NCBI GenBank assembly: GCA_905235135.1
Contig: CAJOKR010000025.1
Location: forward strand, 26,954-90,953
Reading direction: 5' to 3'
From: an uncultured Bacteroidales bacterium
GTDB taxonomy: Bacteria > Bacteroidota > Bacteroidia > Bacteroidales > WCHB1-69
Length of the DNA: 64,000 nucleotides
In this document: positions 1 to 8,194 of the stretch, in pieces
How positions within the stretch are numbered: the stretch's first letter is position 1
Layout: every line of letters starts with the position of its first letter
Notes under the pieces: generated by a model
Databases searched by the model: none
The model's input: the letters and a program-made list of their open reading frames with translations, nothing else
What the model was told of the DNA's origin: nothing
Position numbers and translations under genes: made by a program

Positions 1-1173
1 GTTGGTTCCGTCGTGGCTCACAAATGTGCTTCCGTACCGGAAGTTTTCACCGAAATCATGCTGGCCTCGCGCACAAAGGCGAAATGCGACGCCATCGCTG
101 CACATATTGGCGACAACCGCATCCAGACCGCCCAGGTGGATGCCGACAATGTGGAGGAGACCATCCGTCTGCTTGAAAGCTACAAACCGGACCTGCTGAT
201 TAATGTGGCCCTGCCGTATCAGGATTTGCCGCTGATGGACGCCTGTCTGGCTACCAAGACCAACTACATGGACACGGCCAACTACGAGCCCCGCGACAAA
301 GCGAAATTCGAGTACAGCTGGCAATGGGCTTACCACGATCGTTTCAAAGAGGCCGGCATCATGGCCCTTCTCGGTTGCGGTTTCGACCCCGGTGTAACCA
401 GTATCTACACTGCATACGCTGCCAAGCACTATTTCGACGAAATGCACTATCTCGACATCGTGGATTGCAATGCCGGCGACCACGGTAAGGCTTTCGCCAC
501 CAACTTTAACCCCGAAATCAACATCCGTGAGATCACCCAACGCGGCAAGTACTGGGAGAACGGCCAGTGGGTGGAAATCGACCCGATGTCAATTCACCGT
601 CCGGTGGAATATCCCAATATCGGCGACCGTGAATCGTATTTGCTTTACCACGAGGAACTTGAGTCTCTCGTGAAGAGTTATCCGACCATCAAGCGTGCCC
701 GTTTCTGGATGACCTTCGGGCAAAAGTACCTCACCGTGCTGAACGTGCTGCAGGAAATCGGCATGACCAGCATCAAGCCCATCAACTACAAGGGTATGGA
801 CATTGTGCCGTTGCAGTTCCTGAAGGCGGTGCTGCCGGAACCCTCCTCCCTGGGCGAAGGCTATCACGGTCAGACCTCCATCGGTTGCCAGATCAAGGGC
901 ATCAAGGACGGCAAGGAGCGTACCTATTACGTGTGGAACAACTGCGACCACGCCGAATGTTTCAAGGAAGTGGGTGCACAGGCTGTATCCTATACCACGG
1001 GCGTTCCCGCGATGCTTTGCGCCAAGATGATCCTCACCGGCAAATGGCAGGGTAAGGGTGTCTTCAACGTCGAACAGTTCGATCCCGATCCGTTCATGAA
1101 CGAGATTGGCGGCTACGGCCTGCCCTGGAATGAGCAGATTGACCAGCCGCTACCGGTCTATAAGCACGAGTAA
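1..1173 (+). CDS. Carboxynorspermidine dehydrogenase-like (saccharopine dehydrogenase family), 5' partial
   Basis: The frame is open from base 1. Reading before the listed GTG gives VGSVVAHKC, the end of the glycine-rich Rossmann motif of this family, so the true start lies just outside the window and only a few residues are missing. The protein keeps the family segments GCGFDPGVTS and DCNAGDHG and the C-terminal substrate-domain sequence to PVYKHE. Homologues reductively join aspartate semialdehyde to a diamine, making carboxy(nor)spermidine in the alternative polyamine pathway; this is a cytosolic NADPH enzyme. Saccharopine dehydrogenase activity is the alternative reading, but the whole-length resemblance is to the carboxynorspermidine group. 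It ends just before a strong terminator, so it is the last gene of its transcript. Confidence 0.85.
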   Translation, partial: VGSVVAHKCASVPEVFTEIMLASRTKAKCDAIAAHIGDNRIQTAQVDADNVEETIRLLESYKPDLLINVALPYQDLPLMDACLATKTNYMDTANYEPRDKAKFEYSWQWAYHDRFKEAGIMALLGCGFDPGVTSIYTAYAAKHYFDEMHYLDIVDCNAGDHGKAFATNFNPEINIREITQRGKYWENGQWVEIDPMSIHRPVEYPNIGDRESYLLYHEELESLVKSYPTIKRARFWMTFGQKYLTVLNVLQEIGMTSIKPINYKGMDIVPLQFLKAVLPEPSSLGEGYHGQTSIGCQIKGIKDGKERTYYVWNNCDHAECFKEVGAQAVSYTTGVPAMLCAKMILTGKWQGKGVFNVEQFDPDPFMNEIGGYGLPWNEQIDQPLPVYKHE

Positions 1174-1181
1174 AAACAACA

Positions 1182-1210
1182 AAAAAGAGCCGCGCACTGC
1201 GGCTCTTTTT
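1182..1210. terminator. Bidirectional rho-independent terminator
   Basis: A perfect hairpin with stem GAGCCGC/GCGGCTC and a 5-nt loop is flanked by A-tract and T-tract, so it can stop transcription from both sides. It sits between the convergent ends of the polyamine gene and the minus-strand gene ending at 1212. Confidence 0.9.
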
Positions 1211-1211
1211 G

Positions 1212-2012
1212 TTAAAACCATATCCGATAAGGAAACTGCGCCCTTTCATCAATATAATATAGTGCATTCTGGAAAATGTGGAACTGCTTGATGCGGTTCC
1301 AAAGGTGTCCGACCTCGATTTCTTCCACGTTCATCGGGGTGGAGGATGTTGGCAGACTGTATCTGTACAACTTATTATCTTTCAAATAAATGATCTGATC
1401 TTTCATCAGTTGCATAGCTTTTATGCCGGGGATTGGGATTTCCCGCTCGAAAGTGCCGAAGAAGTCGAAGAGGCAGATGCCGTGGATCGTGTCCAACAGA
1501 GCGATGCGGTGTTCAGGGACGACCTGCATGTCTGTGGGGTGAAACTCGCCGGGGAAGGTGATGTGTGTCTTGGAGAGCAAGTTCAGGCTGAGGTCGGTGA
1601 TGAGCAGATCTTGGTTGGCCTCGTCGTACAGCACAATTTTGTTGGGGTTTCCCATAGCCGCTAATGAAACCGTCATCAGCGATTTCTCGAAGAGGCTGAG
1701 CGGGGCTCCAATGGGTGCCAACTCGTTGTTTAACAGCATAACCGTTCCGCTTTCCTGATAGAATACGAGAATCTTGGAGGCGATGCCCGCATCCACCCGA
1801 GTGATGTCGCCGTTGGTCTGTTCGCTGTAGTTCAACGGTTTTGAGCCGTCGGCGGGAAGCATGTCCAGGTTGGTACCTTGTGTGACGAAGACATTTCCCT
1901 GCAAGTCGGTGGTAATGCCGTCACAAGGCATATCAAAAAGCCGCTCCTGGGCGTTTGCACAACCCAGGGCGACTGTAAAAGTTATGATGATGATGGTGAT
2001 GAGATGTTTCAA
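1212..2012 (-). CDS. Secreted hypothetical protein
   Basis: 266 residues. I do not recognise a family. A signal peptide (KHLITIIIITFTVALGCANA) leaves Gln as the predicted first mature residue (QERLF). The rest has short alternating hydrophobic strands with motifs such as GITTDLQGNVFVTQG that resemble the blades of a six-bladed beta-propeller, but this is only an impression. The start codon is TTG; no in-frame ATG lies close upstream, and the upstream region is filled by a heptad-like repeat and a palindrome, so the original start region may have been altered. It lies 73 bp after the outer membrane protein gene on the same strand and may share its transcript. Confidence 0.65.
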   Translation of the reverse strand: MKHLITIIIITFTVALGCANAQERLFDMPCDGITTDLQGNVFVTQGTNLDMLPADGSKPLNYSEQTNGDITRVDAGIASKILVFYQESGTVMLLNNELAPIGAPLSLFEKSLMTVSLAAMGNPNKIVLYDEANQDLLITDLSLNLLSKTHITFPGEFHPTDMQVVPEHRIALLDTIHGICLFDFFGTFEREIPIPGIKAMQLMKDQIIYLKDNKLYRYSLPTSSTPMNVEEIEVGHLWNRIKQFHIFQNALYYIDERAQFPYRIWF

Positions 2013-2033
2013 TTTTCAGGTTTCAGGTTCTTG

Positions 2034-2060
2034 GTAGAGACGCAAAATTTTGCGTCTCGT
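2034..2060. repeat. 28-bp family palindrome, copy P1 (one end degenerate)
   Basis: Arm GTAGAGACG followed by core CAAAATTTTG and the reverse arm CGTCTC; the last bases of the right arm diverge. It lies just upstream of the TTG-started secreted gene and beside a 7-bp array. Confidence 0.8.
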
Positions 2061-2093
2061 AAGTCTCAAGTCTTAAGTCTTAAGTCTAGAATT
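2061..2093. repeat. 7-bp array, AAGTCTY unit
   Basis: Four to five tandem heptads (AAGTCTC, AAGTCTT). The array runs into the stop codon of the minus-strand outer membrane protein gene, whose TAG lies inside a unit. Confidence 0.8.
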
Positions 2094-3528
2094 TACAACC
2101 AATGGTAGCCACCACACTGTGGGTCTTTGCCTTGTATTCGCAGGGGGTGCCGTAAGCGTCGAACAACCAGTAGGCATCCTTGCTCATGCGCAGCACGTAT
2201 GCGAGGTCGAGGAACATGATTTTACCTCTAAACCCGAGACCGGCGGAGATGAAGTGCGCGGTATTGTCGTAAGGGCTATTCCCCATTTTGTAGGGCGAGG
2301 TTTTCAGCCGGTAGCCGGCGCGGAGGGCAAATCCTTGCGTGACGTTGATCTCACCGCCCACGCGGAGAGTGTGCGAAACTCCGTATTTCGTGCGGATGGC
2401 ATCATTTTCGTGAATGTAGTCGTAGTGGTCGTCATAGAGGGTGGCTTTGCTGTAGTCTTCGAACTCATACTCGGCGGCGATGAAGGCGCGCTTGGCGATG
2501 AGGAACGAGGCGTTGACATTGAATTTCAGCGGGGTGGTCAGCGTGAAGGTAGTATAGTTGTTGTAGGAATCTTCACTGCTAGTGCCGTTTGAGTAGTGGG
2601 TGATCATCGAACGGATAAATCTGTCTCTGACTTTCCAGTAGTAGGTTGGAGTGTGGAAGGCGGCGCCAATTCGCAAGAAATCAACGGGTTGGTAAATGAG
2701 ACCTATTTTGAAATTGACGCCCGTCCCCGAGTTCTGCTGTTCGGAATTGAGGGTGTAGTCTCTAATACCGTTGATGTTGTCTTGATTGGCCGGCTCCTCA
2801 GAGTAGGAACAGGCCTCTTTGAAGTTGAGGAACGGGAAGGCCAGCGTACCGCCGATGTACAATTTGTCGTTGTAGTTGCCGCCTACCGAGATAACCATCT
2901 CGTCGATAGCACCGCTGCGGGTTACCACGGCATGTTGGGCGATGTCCTGATCGCTGAAAAAGCTGTAGTATTGGTCGTTGGTACCCGAAATGGTGTCAAT
3001 CAGCCAGCTGTTCCAAGCCAGATACCCGTCGCCGGTAAGATTGTTGTAGGGAATGCCATCAACATGATTCAACACCATGTCCATCAAGGTGTTATGCGTA
3101 ACAGCATTGGTGCGGAGCGTGCCGTTGAAGTCCTTGATGCGGTTGTAACCGAACCCAAACTGCCAGCTTTTCCAGTTGTTGTCGCCACGGATTTCGTGAG
3201 CCGAAACGATGCCGGCCTGCGGGACGGTGTATTTGAACTTTTGGGAGGGAGTGTTGGTTCCGCAATAGTAGTTGTCGGTGTAGTTGAAGTTGAGCATCAT
3301 CGGGGTGAAGGTCACCTCGTTGCGCTTGAACAACCCGATAGATGCAGGGTTGGTGCTGAGTGCGGAGAAGTCGCCGCCCGTTGCGCCGAATGCCCCACCA
3401 GCGCCCATGAAACGCGCCGTGCCCAAATAGTCGGCCTGCGAGAAGGTGAAGGCCTCATAGTCGCCCTGGGCGCGCACCGCACCGCACAAGGCCATGATTA
3501 CGATGATAAAGGATGCTATCTTTTTCAT
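2086..3528 (-). CDS. Outer membrane beta-barrel protein, OmpP1/FadL-like
   Basis: 480 residues with signal peptide MKKIASFIIVIMALCGAVRA and Gln at +1. The mature N-terminus carries GTARFMGAGGAFGATGGDFSALSTNPA, the hatch-like segment of the FadL/OmpP1-type barrels common in Bacteroidota (a relative of the PorV-type fold). The C-terminal half alternates hydrophobic strands and ends in a terminal aromatic residue (GCKF), as expected for a barrel. It probably moves hydrophobic molecules across, or is a structural protein of, the outer membrane; the substrate cannot be told. Its stop codon lies within a 7-bp repeat array. Confidence 0.75.
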   Translation of the reverse strand: MKKIASFIIVIMALCGAVRAQGDYEAFTFSQADYLGTARFMGAGGAFGATGGDFSALSTNPASIGLFKRNEVTFTPMMLNFNYTDNYYCGTNTPSQKFKYTVPQAGIVSAHEIRGDNNWKSWQFGFGYNRIKDFNGTLRTNAVTHNTLMDMVLNHVDGIPYNNLTGDGYLAWNSWLIDTISGTNDQYYSFFSDQDIAQHAVVTRSGAIDEMVISVGGNYNDKLYIGGTLAFPFLNFKEACSYSEEPANQDNINGIRDYTLNSEQQNSGTGVNFKIGLIYQPVDFLRIGAAFHTPTYYWKVRDRFIRSMITHYSNGTSSEDSYNNYTTFTLTTPLKFNVNASFLIAKRAFIAAEYEFEDYSKATLYDDHYDYIHENDAIRTKYGVSHTLRVGGEINVTQGFALRAGYRLKTSPYKMGNSPYDNTAHFISAGLGFRGKIMFLDLAYVLRMSKDAYWLFDAYGTPCEYKAKTHSVVATIGCKF

Positions 3529-3534
3529 TAGTAT

Positions 3535-3719
3535 TTGGTTTAAGGTTTAAGGTTTAAGGTTTAAGGTTTAAGGTTTAAGGTTTAGGGTTTAAGATTTACA
3601 GACTTGTGACGTAAGACTAAAGACTTTGGGGTCTTACGTTAAGTCTTGATGATTTGTCAAGTGTTTCTTTTTATAATTTCAGGTTTCAAGTCTTACGTCT
3701 TGCGTCTCACGTCTTAAGT
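3535..3719. repeat. 7-bp arrays (TTTAAGG, then degenerate AAGTCTT)
   Basis: The spacer between two minus-strand genes starts with about eight copies of TTTAAGG and continues with degenerate AAGTCTT/ACGTCTT heptads up to the TAG of the next gene. No other gene is seen here. Confidence 0.85.
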
Positions 3720-5402
3720 CTATCGTCTGCCGCCGCCGTGGGAACCACCGCCGCTGGAATGTCCTCCACCGCTGGAGTGTCCGCCGCCGCTGTAGGAGGA
3801 ACGGCTGCTGCTCGAAGAAGAGCTGTAGCTGGAACGGCTGCTACTGCTGGACGGGCTGCTATAGCTGGAGCGGCTGCTGCTCGAAGGTCTGCTGCTCGAC
3901 GGGGAATTGTAGTTCGAACGATTGTTTGATGAAGAATTATTGTAGGATGGACGGCTGCTGGATGACGAGGGGTTGCTATAGTTGGAATTGCTGTTGCGGC
4001 TGTTCGAAGAACTGGAAGGGGTGTTGTAGTTTCTTGAAGAAGAGGGCGTTGTAGTTGCCGGACGGGTGGTTGTGGTCGTCGTCGGGCGGGTAGTCGTGGT
4101 TGTGGTCGTTCTGCCGGTAGTGGTGGTAGCAGGTCTCGTGGTGGTGGCTGGACGGGTGGTCACGCTGGAGGGGGTTACCACGGTGCGCGTCACTGTTCTT
4201 GACGATTGAGAGGTCGGACTGGTTGTGGTCGTGGTAGGTCTCGAAGTGCCAGTGGTGCTAGCATTGCCTGACGTGAACGTGCTGGCATCCGTACGAGCGT
4301 TGTTGTTGGTTGAAGCCTCTGATCTTGAGGAGGTTACCGTAGTTGTGGTCGGTCTGTTTGTAGAGGAGTTGCCAGTTGCCGGGGTGGTGCCGGAGTAACT
4401 ATGTTGTCCCTGAATATCAGTAGAATTCACATTGGTGGTTTTGCTGCCCATGTCGGTGCGGGAACCCGTAACGACGGGTTTGTTGGTGTTGCTGCCATTG
4501 TGGGCACTGCCAGTGCCGGTGGTACCTGCCGCGAGATTGTCATAGCGTTGGTTAAAGCTTTCAGGTGAGGAAGTCACGGAGTAGTAGTTGTTGGTCTCGC
4601 CATTGCCGTGAGCACCTGACGGTCCGTTAGGTCCATTGTTGTCGTCCGGACGGTCGCCGCGACCGCCGCCGTTTCCGCCATTGCCCACTGAAGGTCCGAT
4701 GTTGTTGCGGTGACCATAGTAGTAAGCATGGTTCGGGTCGTGGTGGTTGTGATAGTAGTCGATGGGCTCGCAGCCAGGATGATACGGATGGTGCGGGTGA
4801 TACCAGGGATCGTAGGCGTGGTAGTATGGGTCATACCAGCCCCAACCGTAACGGAAACCGTAGTCATACCAATAGGGGGAATAGTAGTAGGGACGGTAGT
4901 AGTAGCCAGGCCACCACCAGTTATAACCCAGGTAAATGCTCAAACCCCAGCTGGCTGGATAATAATCATACCAATACATATTGGTGAAGTAGGGATCGTA
5001 ATAGCCCCAACCGGCATATACATCGGTGTGGAACCGACGGAGGCGGGAACTGTAACAGTAGTCGTAATAGTCATCGGGGTCGTAACTGTAGCTGCCAGCG
5101 GCGACCGAAGCGTTCGTATCATCGACCACTTCCATATACGTAGTGATGACCGGCTCCGTGCTGCCCGGATAGTAGGTCAGTGTGCGGAGCAGGTTGCCGT
5201 TTTCGTCAGTCTCATAAATGATGGAATCGGGTTCCACGGTCGGGGTCGCGGTGGCAGTATTCGCGGAGACGGGGGCTGCCTTTTGCACGACTTTTTCGCC
5301 CGAAGACGTGTATATGTCATCGTAATAGGCAAAATTTGCTGTAGAACAGGCTGCTAATAAGCCAGTTACAACGCTTAAAACGATTAAAAATTGTTTCTTC
5401 AT
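3720..5402 (-). CDS. Tyr/Trp-rich and Ser/Thr-rich low-complexity lipoprotein
   Basis: 560 residues from the start chosen here. The ORF track extends 16 codons further, but ATG at 5402 has a strong ribosome site (AAGGAGG, 6 nt away) and begins a lipoprotein signal ending LLAACS. After a short acidic segment comes a region of about 110 residues dominated by Tyr, Trp, Pro and His (for example YNWWWPGYYYRPYYYSPYW), then an Asn/Gly linker, a Thr-rich stretch with TTRPATTT repeats, a Ser-rich stretch with repeated SSSRSSY, and a GGGHSSGGG tail. No catalytic domain is visible. It is probably an envelope-anchored surface or adhesive protein. The composition produces long false ORFs on the other strand. 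Confidence 0.75.
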   Translation of the reverse strand: MKKQFLIVLSVVTGLLAACSTANFAYYDDIYTSSGEKVVQKAAPVSANTATATPTVEPDSIIYETDENGNLLRTLTYYPGSTEPVITTYMEVVDDTNASVAAGSYSYDPDDYYDYCYSSRLRRFHTDVYAGWGYYDPYFTNMYWYDYYPASWGLSIYLGYNWWWPGYYYRPYYYSPYWYDYGFRYGWGWYDPYYHAYDPWYHPHHPYHPGCEPIDYYHNHHDPNHAYYYGHRNNIGPSVGNGGNGGGRGDRPDDNNGPNGPSGAHGNGETNNYYSVTSSPESFNQRYDNLAAGTTGTGSAHNGSNTNKPVVTGSRTDMGSKTTNVNSTDIQGQHSYSGTTPATGNSSTNRPTTTTVTSSRSEASTNNNARTDASTFTSGNASTTGTSRPTTTTTSPTSQSSRTVTRTVVTPSSVTTRPATTTRPATTTTGRTTTTTTTRPTTTTTTRPATTTPSSSRNYNTPSSSSNSRNSNSNYSNPSSSSSRPSYNNSSSNNRSNYNSPSSSRPSSSSRSSYSSPSSSSSRSSYSSSSSSSRSSYSGGGHSSGGGHSSGGGSHGGGRR

Positions 5403-5428
5403 AGTGTCCTCCTTATCTCTTATTTTTT

Positions 5429-5436
5429 TATTTTTG
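5429..5436 (+). promoter_or_regulatory. -7 box for proS
   Basis: TATTTTTG matches the Bacteroidota TAnnTTTG box, 57 bp before the proS ATG. It lies back-to-back with a minus-strand box for the lipoprotein gene. Confidence 0.5.
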
Positions 5437-5458
5437 CACCTAATTTTCAAATAGACGG

Positions 5459-5466
5459 CAAAAGTA
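5459..5466 (-). promoter_or_regulatory. -7 box for the Tyr/Trp-rich lipoprotein
   Basis: TACTTTTG on the minus strand, about 57 bp upstream of the lipoprotein ATG at 5402. Its extent beyond the ORF-track start supports the shorter start. Confidence 0.5.
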
Positions 5467-5493
5467 CTAAAAAGTTAATTTATAAAAGAGTTT

Positions 5494-6969
5494 ATGGCAA
5501 AAAATTTTTGTTCAAGAGCAGAGAATTATTCGCAGTGGTATAACGACATTGTGAAGAAAGCAGACCTTGCGGAGAACTCCTCCGTGCGCGGTTGTATGGT
5601 GATCAAGCCCTACGGCTATGCGATTTGGGAGAAAATGCAGCGTCAGCTGGACCAGATGTTTAAAGATACGGGGCATTCCAACGCCTATTTTCCGATTTTC
5701 ATCCCGAAGTCGTTCTTCAGCCGCGAGGCCAGCCATGTGGAGGGTTTCGCCAAGGAGTGCGCCGTGGTGACCCACTACCGCCTCAAGAACGACCCCAACG
5801 GCGGCGGCGTGGTGGTCGATCCCGATGCCAAGCTCGAAGAGGAGCTCATCGTGCGCCCCACCTCCGAGACCATCATCTGGGACACCTACAAGAACTGGAT
5901 CCAGTCGTACCGCGACCTCCCGATCCTCTGCAACCAGTGGGCCAACGTCGTGCGCTGGGAGATGCGCACCCGCCTTTTCCTCCGCACCGCCGAGTTCCTC
6001 TGGCAGGAGGGCCATACCGCCCACGCCACCCGCGAGGAAGCCTTGGAGGAAACCGACAAGATGATCCACGTCTATGCCGATTTCGCCGAGAAACACATGG
6101 CCATCCCCGTCATCATGGGCGTGAAATCCCCGAACGAGCGTTTCGGCGGCGCCCTCGACACCTACTGCATCGAGGCCCTCATGCAGGACGGCAAGGCCCT
6201 GCAGGCCGGCACCTCCCACTTCCTCGGACAGAACTTCGCCAAGGCTTTCGACGTGAAGTTCCTCAACCAGCAGAACGAGCAGGAATACGTGTGGGCCACC
6301 TCCTGGGGCGTCTCCACCCGTCTCATCGGCGCGCTCATCATGACCCACTCCGACGACAACGGCCTTGTGCTGCCGCCTGTGCTGGCTCCCATCCAGGTGG
6401 TCATCGTGCCTATCTACAAGAACGATGAACAACGCCAACAGATTGCCGCAAAGGCAGATACGCTCGTGCAGAAACTGAAAGCCCTCGGCATCTCCGTGAA
6501 GTTCGACAACGACGACACCAAGCGTTCCGGCTGGAAGTTCAACGAGTACGAACTCAAGGGCGTGCCCGTGCGCGTGGCCATCGGACCCAAGGACCTGGAG
6601 AACAACGAGGCTGAGGTCGCCCGCCGCGACACGATGGAGAAGTACAACGTCTCCTTCGACACGCTCGTGGAACACATCCAGCAGCTTTTGGACGAAATCC
6701 AGCAGAACCTCTTCAACAAGGCCCTGAAATTCAGGGAGGAACACACCTACAAGGCCGACACTTGGGACGAGTTCGTCGATCTGCTCGACAACAAGCCCGG
6801 CTTCGTCTATGCCCACTGGGACGGCACCCCCGAGACCGAGGAGAAGATCAAGGACCTCTGCAAGGCGACCATCCGCTGCATCCCGTTCAACAACCCGCAG
6901 GAGGAAGGCAAGTGCATCCTCACCGGGAAGCCGTCGCATCAGAGGGTGTTGTTCGCACGCGCCTATTAA
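5494..6969 (+). CDS. proS: Prolyl-tRNA synthetase (archaeal/eukaryotic type)
   Basis: 491 residues, full length for the short ProS form without the bacterial editing insertion. Class II motifs are visible: [16 protein letters not shown] near the N-terminus, [23 protein letters not shown] (motif 2 region), and [18 protein letters not shown] before [28 protein letters not shown] (motif 3). The anticodon-binding domain follows from about residue 300 and the zinc-like C-terminal domain ends in RVLFARAY. It charges tRNA-Pro in the cytosol. It is transcribed from its own box and followed by mazG after a 75-bp heptad spacer. Confidence 0.97.
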   Translation: MAKNFCSRAENYSQWYNDIVKKADLAENSSVRGCMVIKPYGYAIWEKMQRQLDQMFKDTGHSNAYFPIFIPKSFFSREASHVEGFAKECAVVTHYRLKNDPNGGGVVVDPDAKLEEELIVRPTSETIIWDTYKNWIQSYRDLPILCNQWANVVRWEMRTRLFLRTAEFLWQEGHTAHATREEALEETDKMIHVYADFAEKHMAIPVIMGVKSPNERFGGALDTYCIEALMQDGKALQAGTSHFLGQNFAKAFDVKFLNQQNEQEYVWATSWGVSTRLIGALIMTHSDDNGLVLPPVLAPIQVVIVPIYKNDEQRQQIAAKADTLVQKLKALGISVKFDNDDTKRSGWKFNEYELKGVPVRVAIGPKDLENNEAEVARRDTMEKYNVSFDTLVEHIQQLLDEIQQNLFNKALKFREEHTYKADTWDEFVDLLDNKPGFVYAHWDGTPETEEKIKDLCKATIRCIPFNNPQEEGKCILTGKPSHQRVLFARAY

Positions 6970-7044
6970 CAGTTAGCAGTTAGCAGTTAGCAGTTAGCGG
7001 CCAAAAGCCAACAGCCAAAAGCCAATAGCCAAAAGCCAAAAAAT
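6970..7044. repeat. 7-bp arrays AGTTAGC and CCAAAAG
   Basis: The whole proS-mazG spacer is made of two successive heptad arrays: about four AGTTAGC units, then about six CCAAAAG/CCAACAG units. The phase is kept at 7 bp although the unit sequence changes. Confidence 0.9.
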
Positions 7045-7836
7045 ATGGAACAAACCGATAAATACGCAGAGGCGCTCGCGGGTTTCCGGCGGTTGCTGGA
7101 GATCATGGACGAGCTGCGCGAGAAGTGTCCGTGGGACCGGGCGCAGACCTTCGACACGCTGCGGAACCTGACCGTGGAGGAGACCTTCGAGCTGGCGGAT
7201 GCCATCATCGAGAAGGACTACAACGATATGTGCAAGGAGCTCGGCGACCTGATGCTGCACATCGTCTTCTACTCGAAAGTCGCGTCCGAGCAAAACCTGT
7301 TCGAGGTGAAAGATGTCCTTAACCAGCTGTGCGAGAAGCTGATACGCAGGCATCCGCACATCTATGGCGAGGTGAAAGCCGACTCGGCCGATCAGGTGCA
7401 CGACAACTGGGAGAAGATCAAACTGCAGACGGAGGGCAACCGTTCCGTGCTGGGCGGCATCCCCTCCGGTATGCCTGCCATCACCAAGGCCTACCGCATC
7501 CAGGACAAGGTCAGCGGGGTGGGCTTCGACTGGGACAACTGCGACCAGGTATGGGACAAAGTGCAGGAGGAACTCGGCGAGCTGCAGGAGGAGGTCCGCA
7601 ACGGCGGAAGTCACGACAGGGTGGAGGAGGAGTTCGGCGACGTGCTCTTCTCCCTCATCAACTACGCCCGCTTCCTCGACGTCCACCCCGAAGACGCCCT
7701 CGAAAAGACCAACCGCAGATTCATGCACCGCTTCCAACTCCTCGAGCAGATGGCCAAAGCCGACGGCCGCCAGCTCACAGACATGACCCTCGCCGAAATG
7801 GACGAATATTGGGAACGAGCGAAAAACAGGTTATAG
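7045..7836 (+). CDS. mazG: Nucleoside triphosphate pyrophosphohydrolase MazG
   Basis: 263 residues, normal length for the two-domain housekeeping MazG. Each half has a MazG metal-binding helix pair: LRKLTVEETFELADAI-like sequence followed by KELGDLMLHIVFY, and later EELGELQEEV followed by EEEFGDVLFSLINYARF. The family hydrolyses (d)NTPs to monophosphates and pyrophosphate, cleaning the nucleotide pool. The stop codon TAG is itself part of the following TTATAGG array. Confidence 0.95.
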   Translation: MEQTDKYAEALAGFRRLLEIMDELREKCPWDRAQTFDTLRNLTVEETFELADAIIEKDYNDMCKELGDLMLHIVFYSKVASEQNLFEVKDVLNQLCEKLIRRHPHIYGEVKADSADQVHDNWEKIKLQTEGNRSVLGGIPSGMPAITKAYRIQDKVSGVGFDWDNCDQVWDKVQEELGELQEEVRNGGSHDRVEEEFGDVLFSLINYARFLDVHPEDALEKTNRRFMHRFQLLEQMAKADGRQLTDMTLAEMDEYWERAKNRL

Positions 7837-7876
7837 GTTATAGGTTATAGGTTATAGGTTATTGGTTATTGGTTAT
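7829..7876. repeat. 7-bp array TTATAGG/TTATTGG
   Basis: About six heptads starting inside the last codons of mazG. It is followed by two GATGAGAC octamers before the next gene. Confidence 0.85.
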
Positions 7877-7924
7877 TGAAGCTTTTTATGATGAGACGAT
7901 GAGACGATGAAATGATGATATAAT

Positions 7925-8194
7925 ATGCGGAAAGAATTTAACATTACAGGTAGTTGTAATCCCGAGCGGCATTACATGGTGGACTCGCCTGAGCGGTTCG
8001 CGGCGGTGGAACGCCTCATCGACAAGGGCAGTTATTTCACCATCAACCGCGCACGCCAGTACGGGAAAACGACTACTTTGCAGGCCATTCGTCGTAGGTT
8101 GTCGGGTAAATATCTGATAATCAAGACTAGTTTCGAGGGGGTGGGGGATCTCTCTTTTCTGAGGTATCCTTTTCAAGAATGTTCTCGAAATTGA
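7925..8194 (+). CDS. AAA-ATPase-like protein, N-terminal fragment (frameshifted gene)
   Basis: 89 residues carrying the N-terminus and P-loop of an AAA-ATPase-like protein: RARQYGKTTTLQAI corresponds to Walker A. The frame is lost near TTTTCTGAGG at about 8165-8172, and the rest of the protein continues in another frame at 8179. Joining them with a one-base deletion gives a continuous family sequence (GDLSF then EVSFSRMFSKLMGRE). As written it cannot make an active ATPase, because Walker B is in the other piece. Either a real broken gene or a base-calling indel. Confidence 0.75.
   Translation: MRKEFNITGSCNPERHYMVDSPERFAAVERLIDKGSYFTINRARQYGKTTTLQAIRRRLSGKYLIIKTSFEGVGDLSFLRYPFQECSRN

Noticed and set aside
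5512-6939. 475-codon frame antisense to proS
   Set aside because: Shadow of G/C-ending codons in a clear ProS gene; the protein is low-complexity Val/Leu/Gly sequence.
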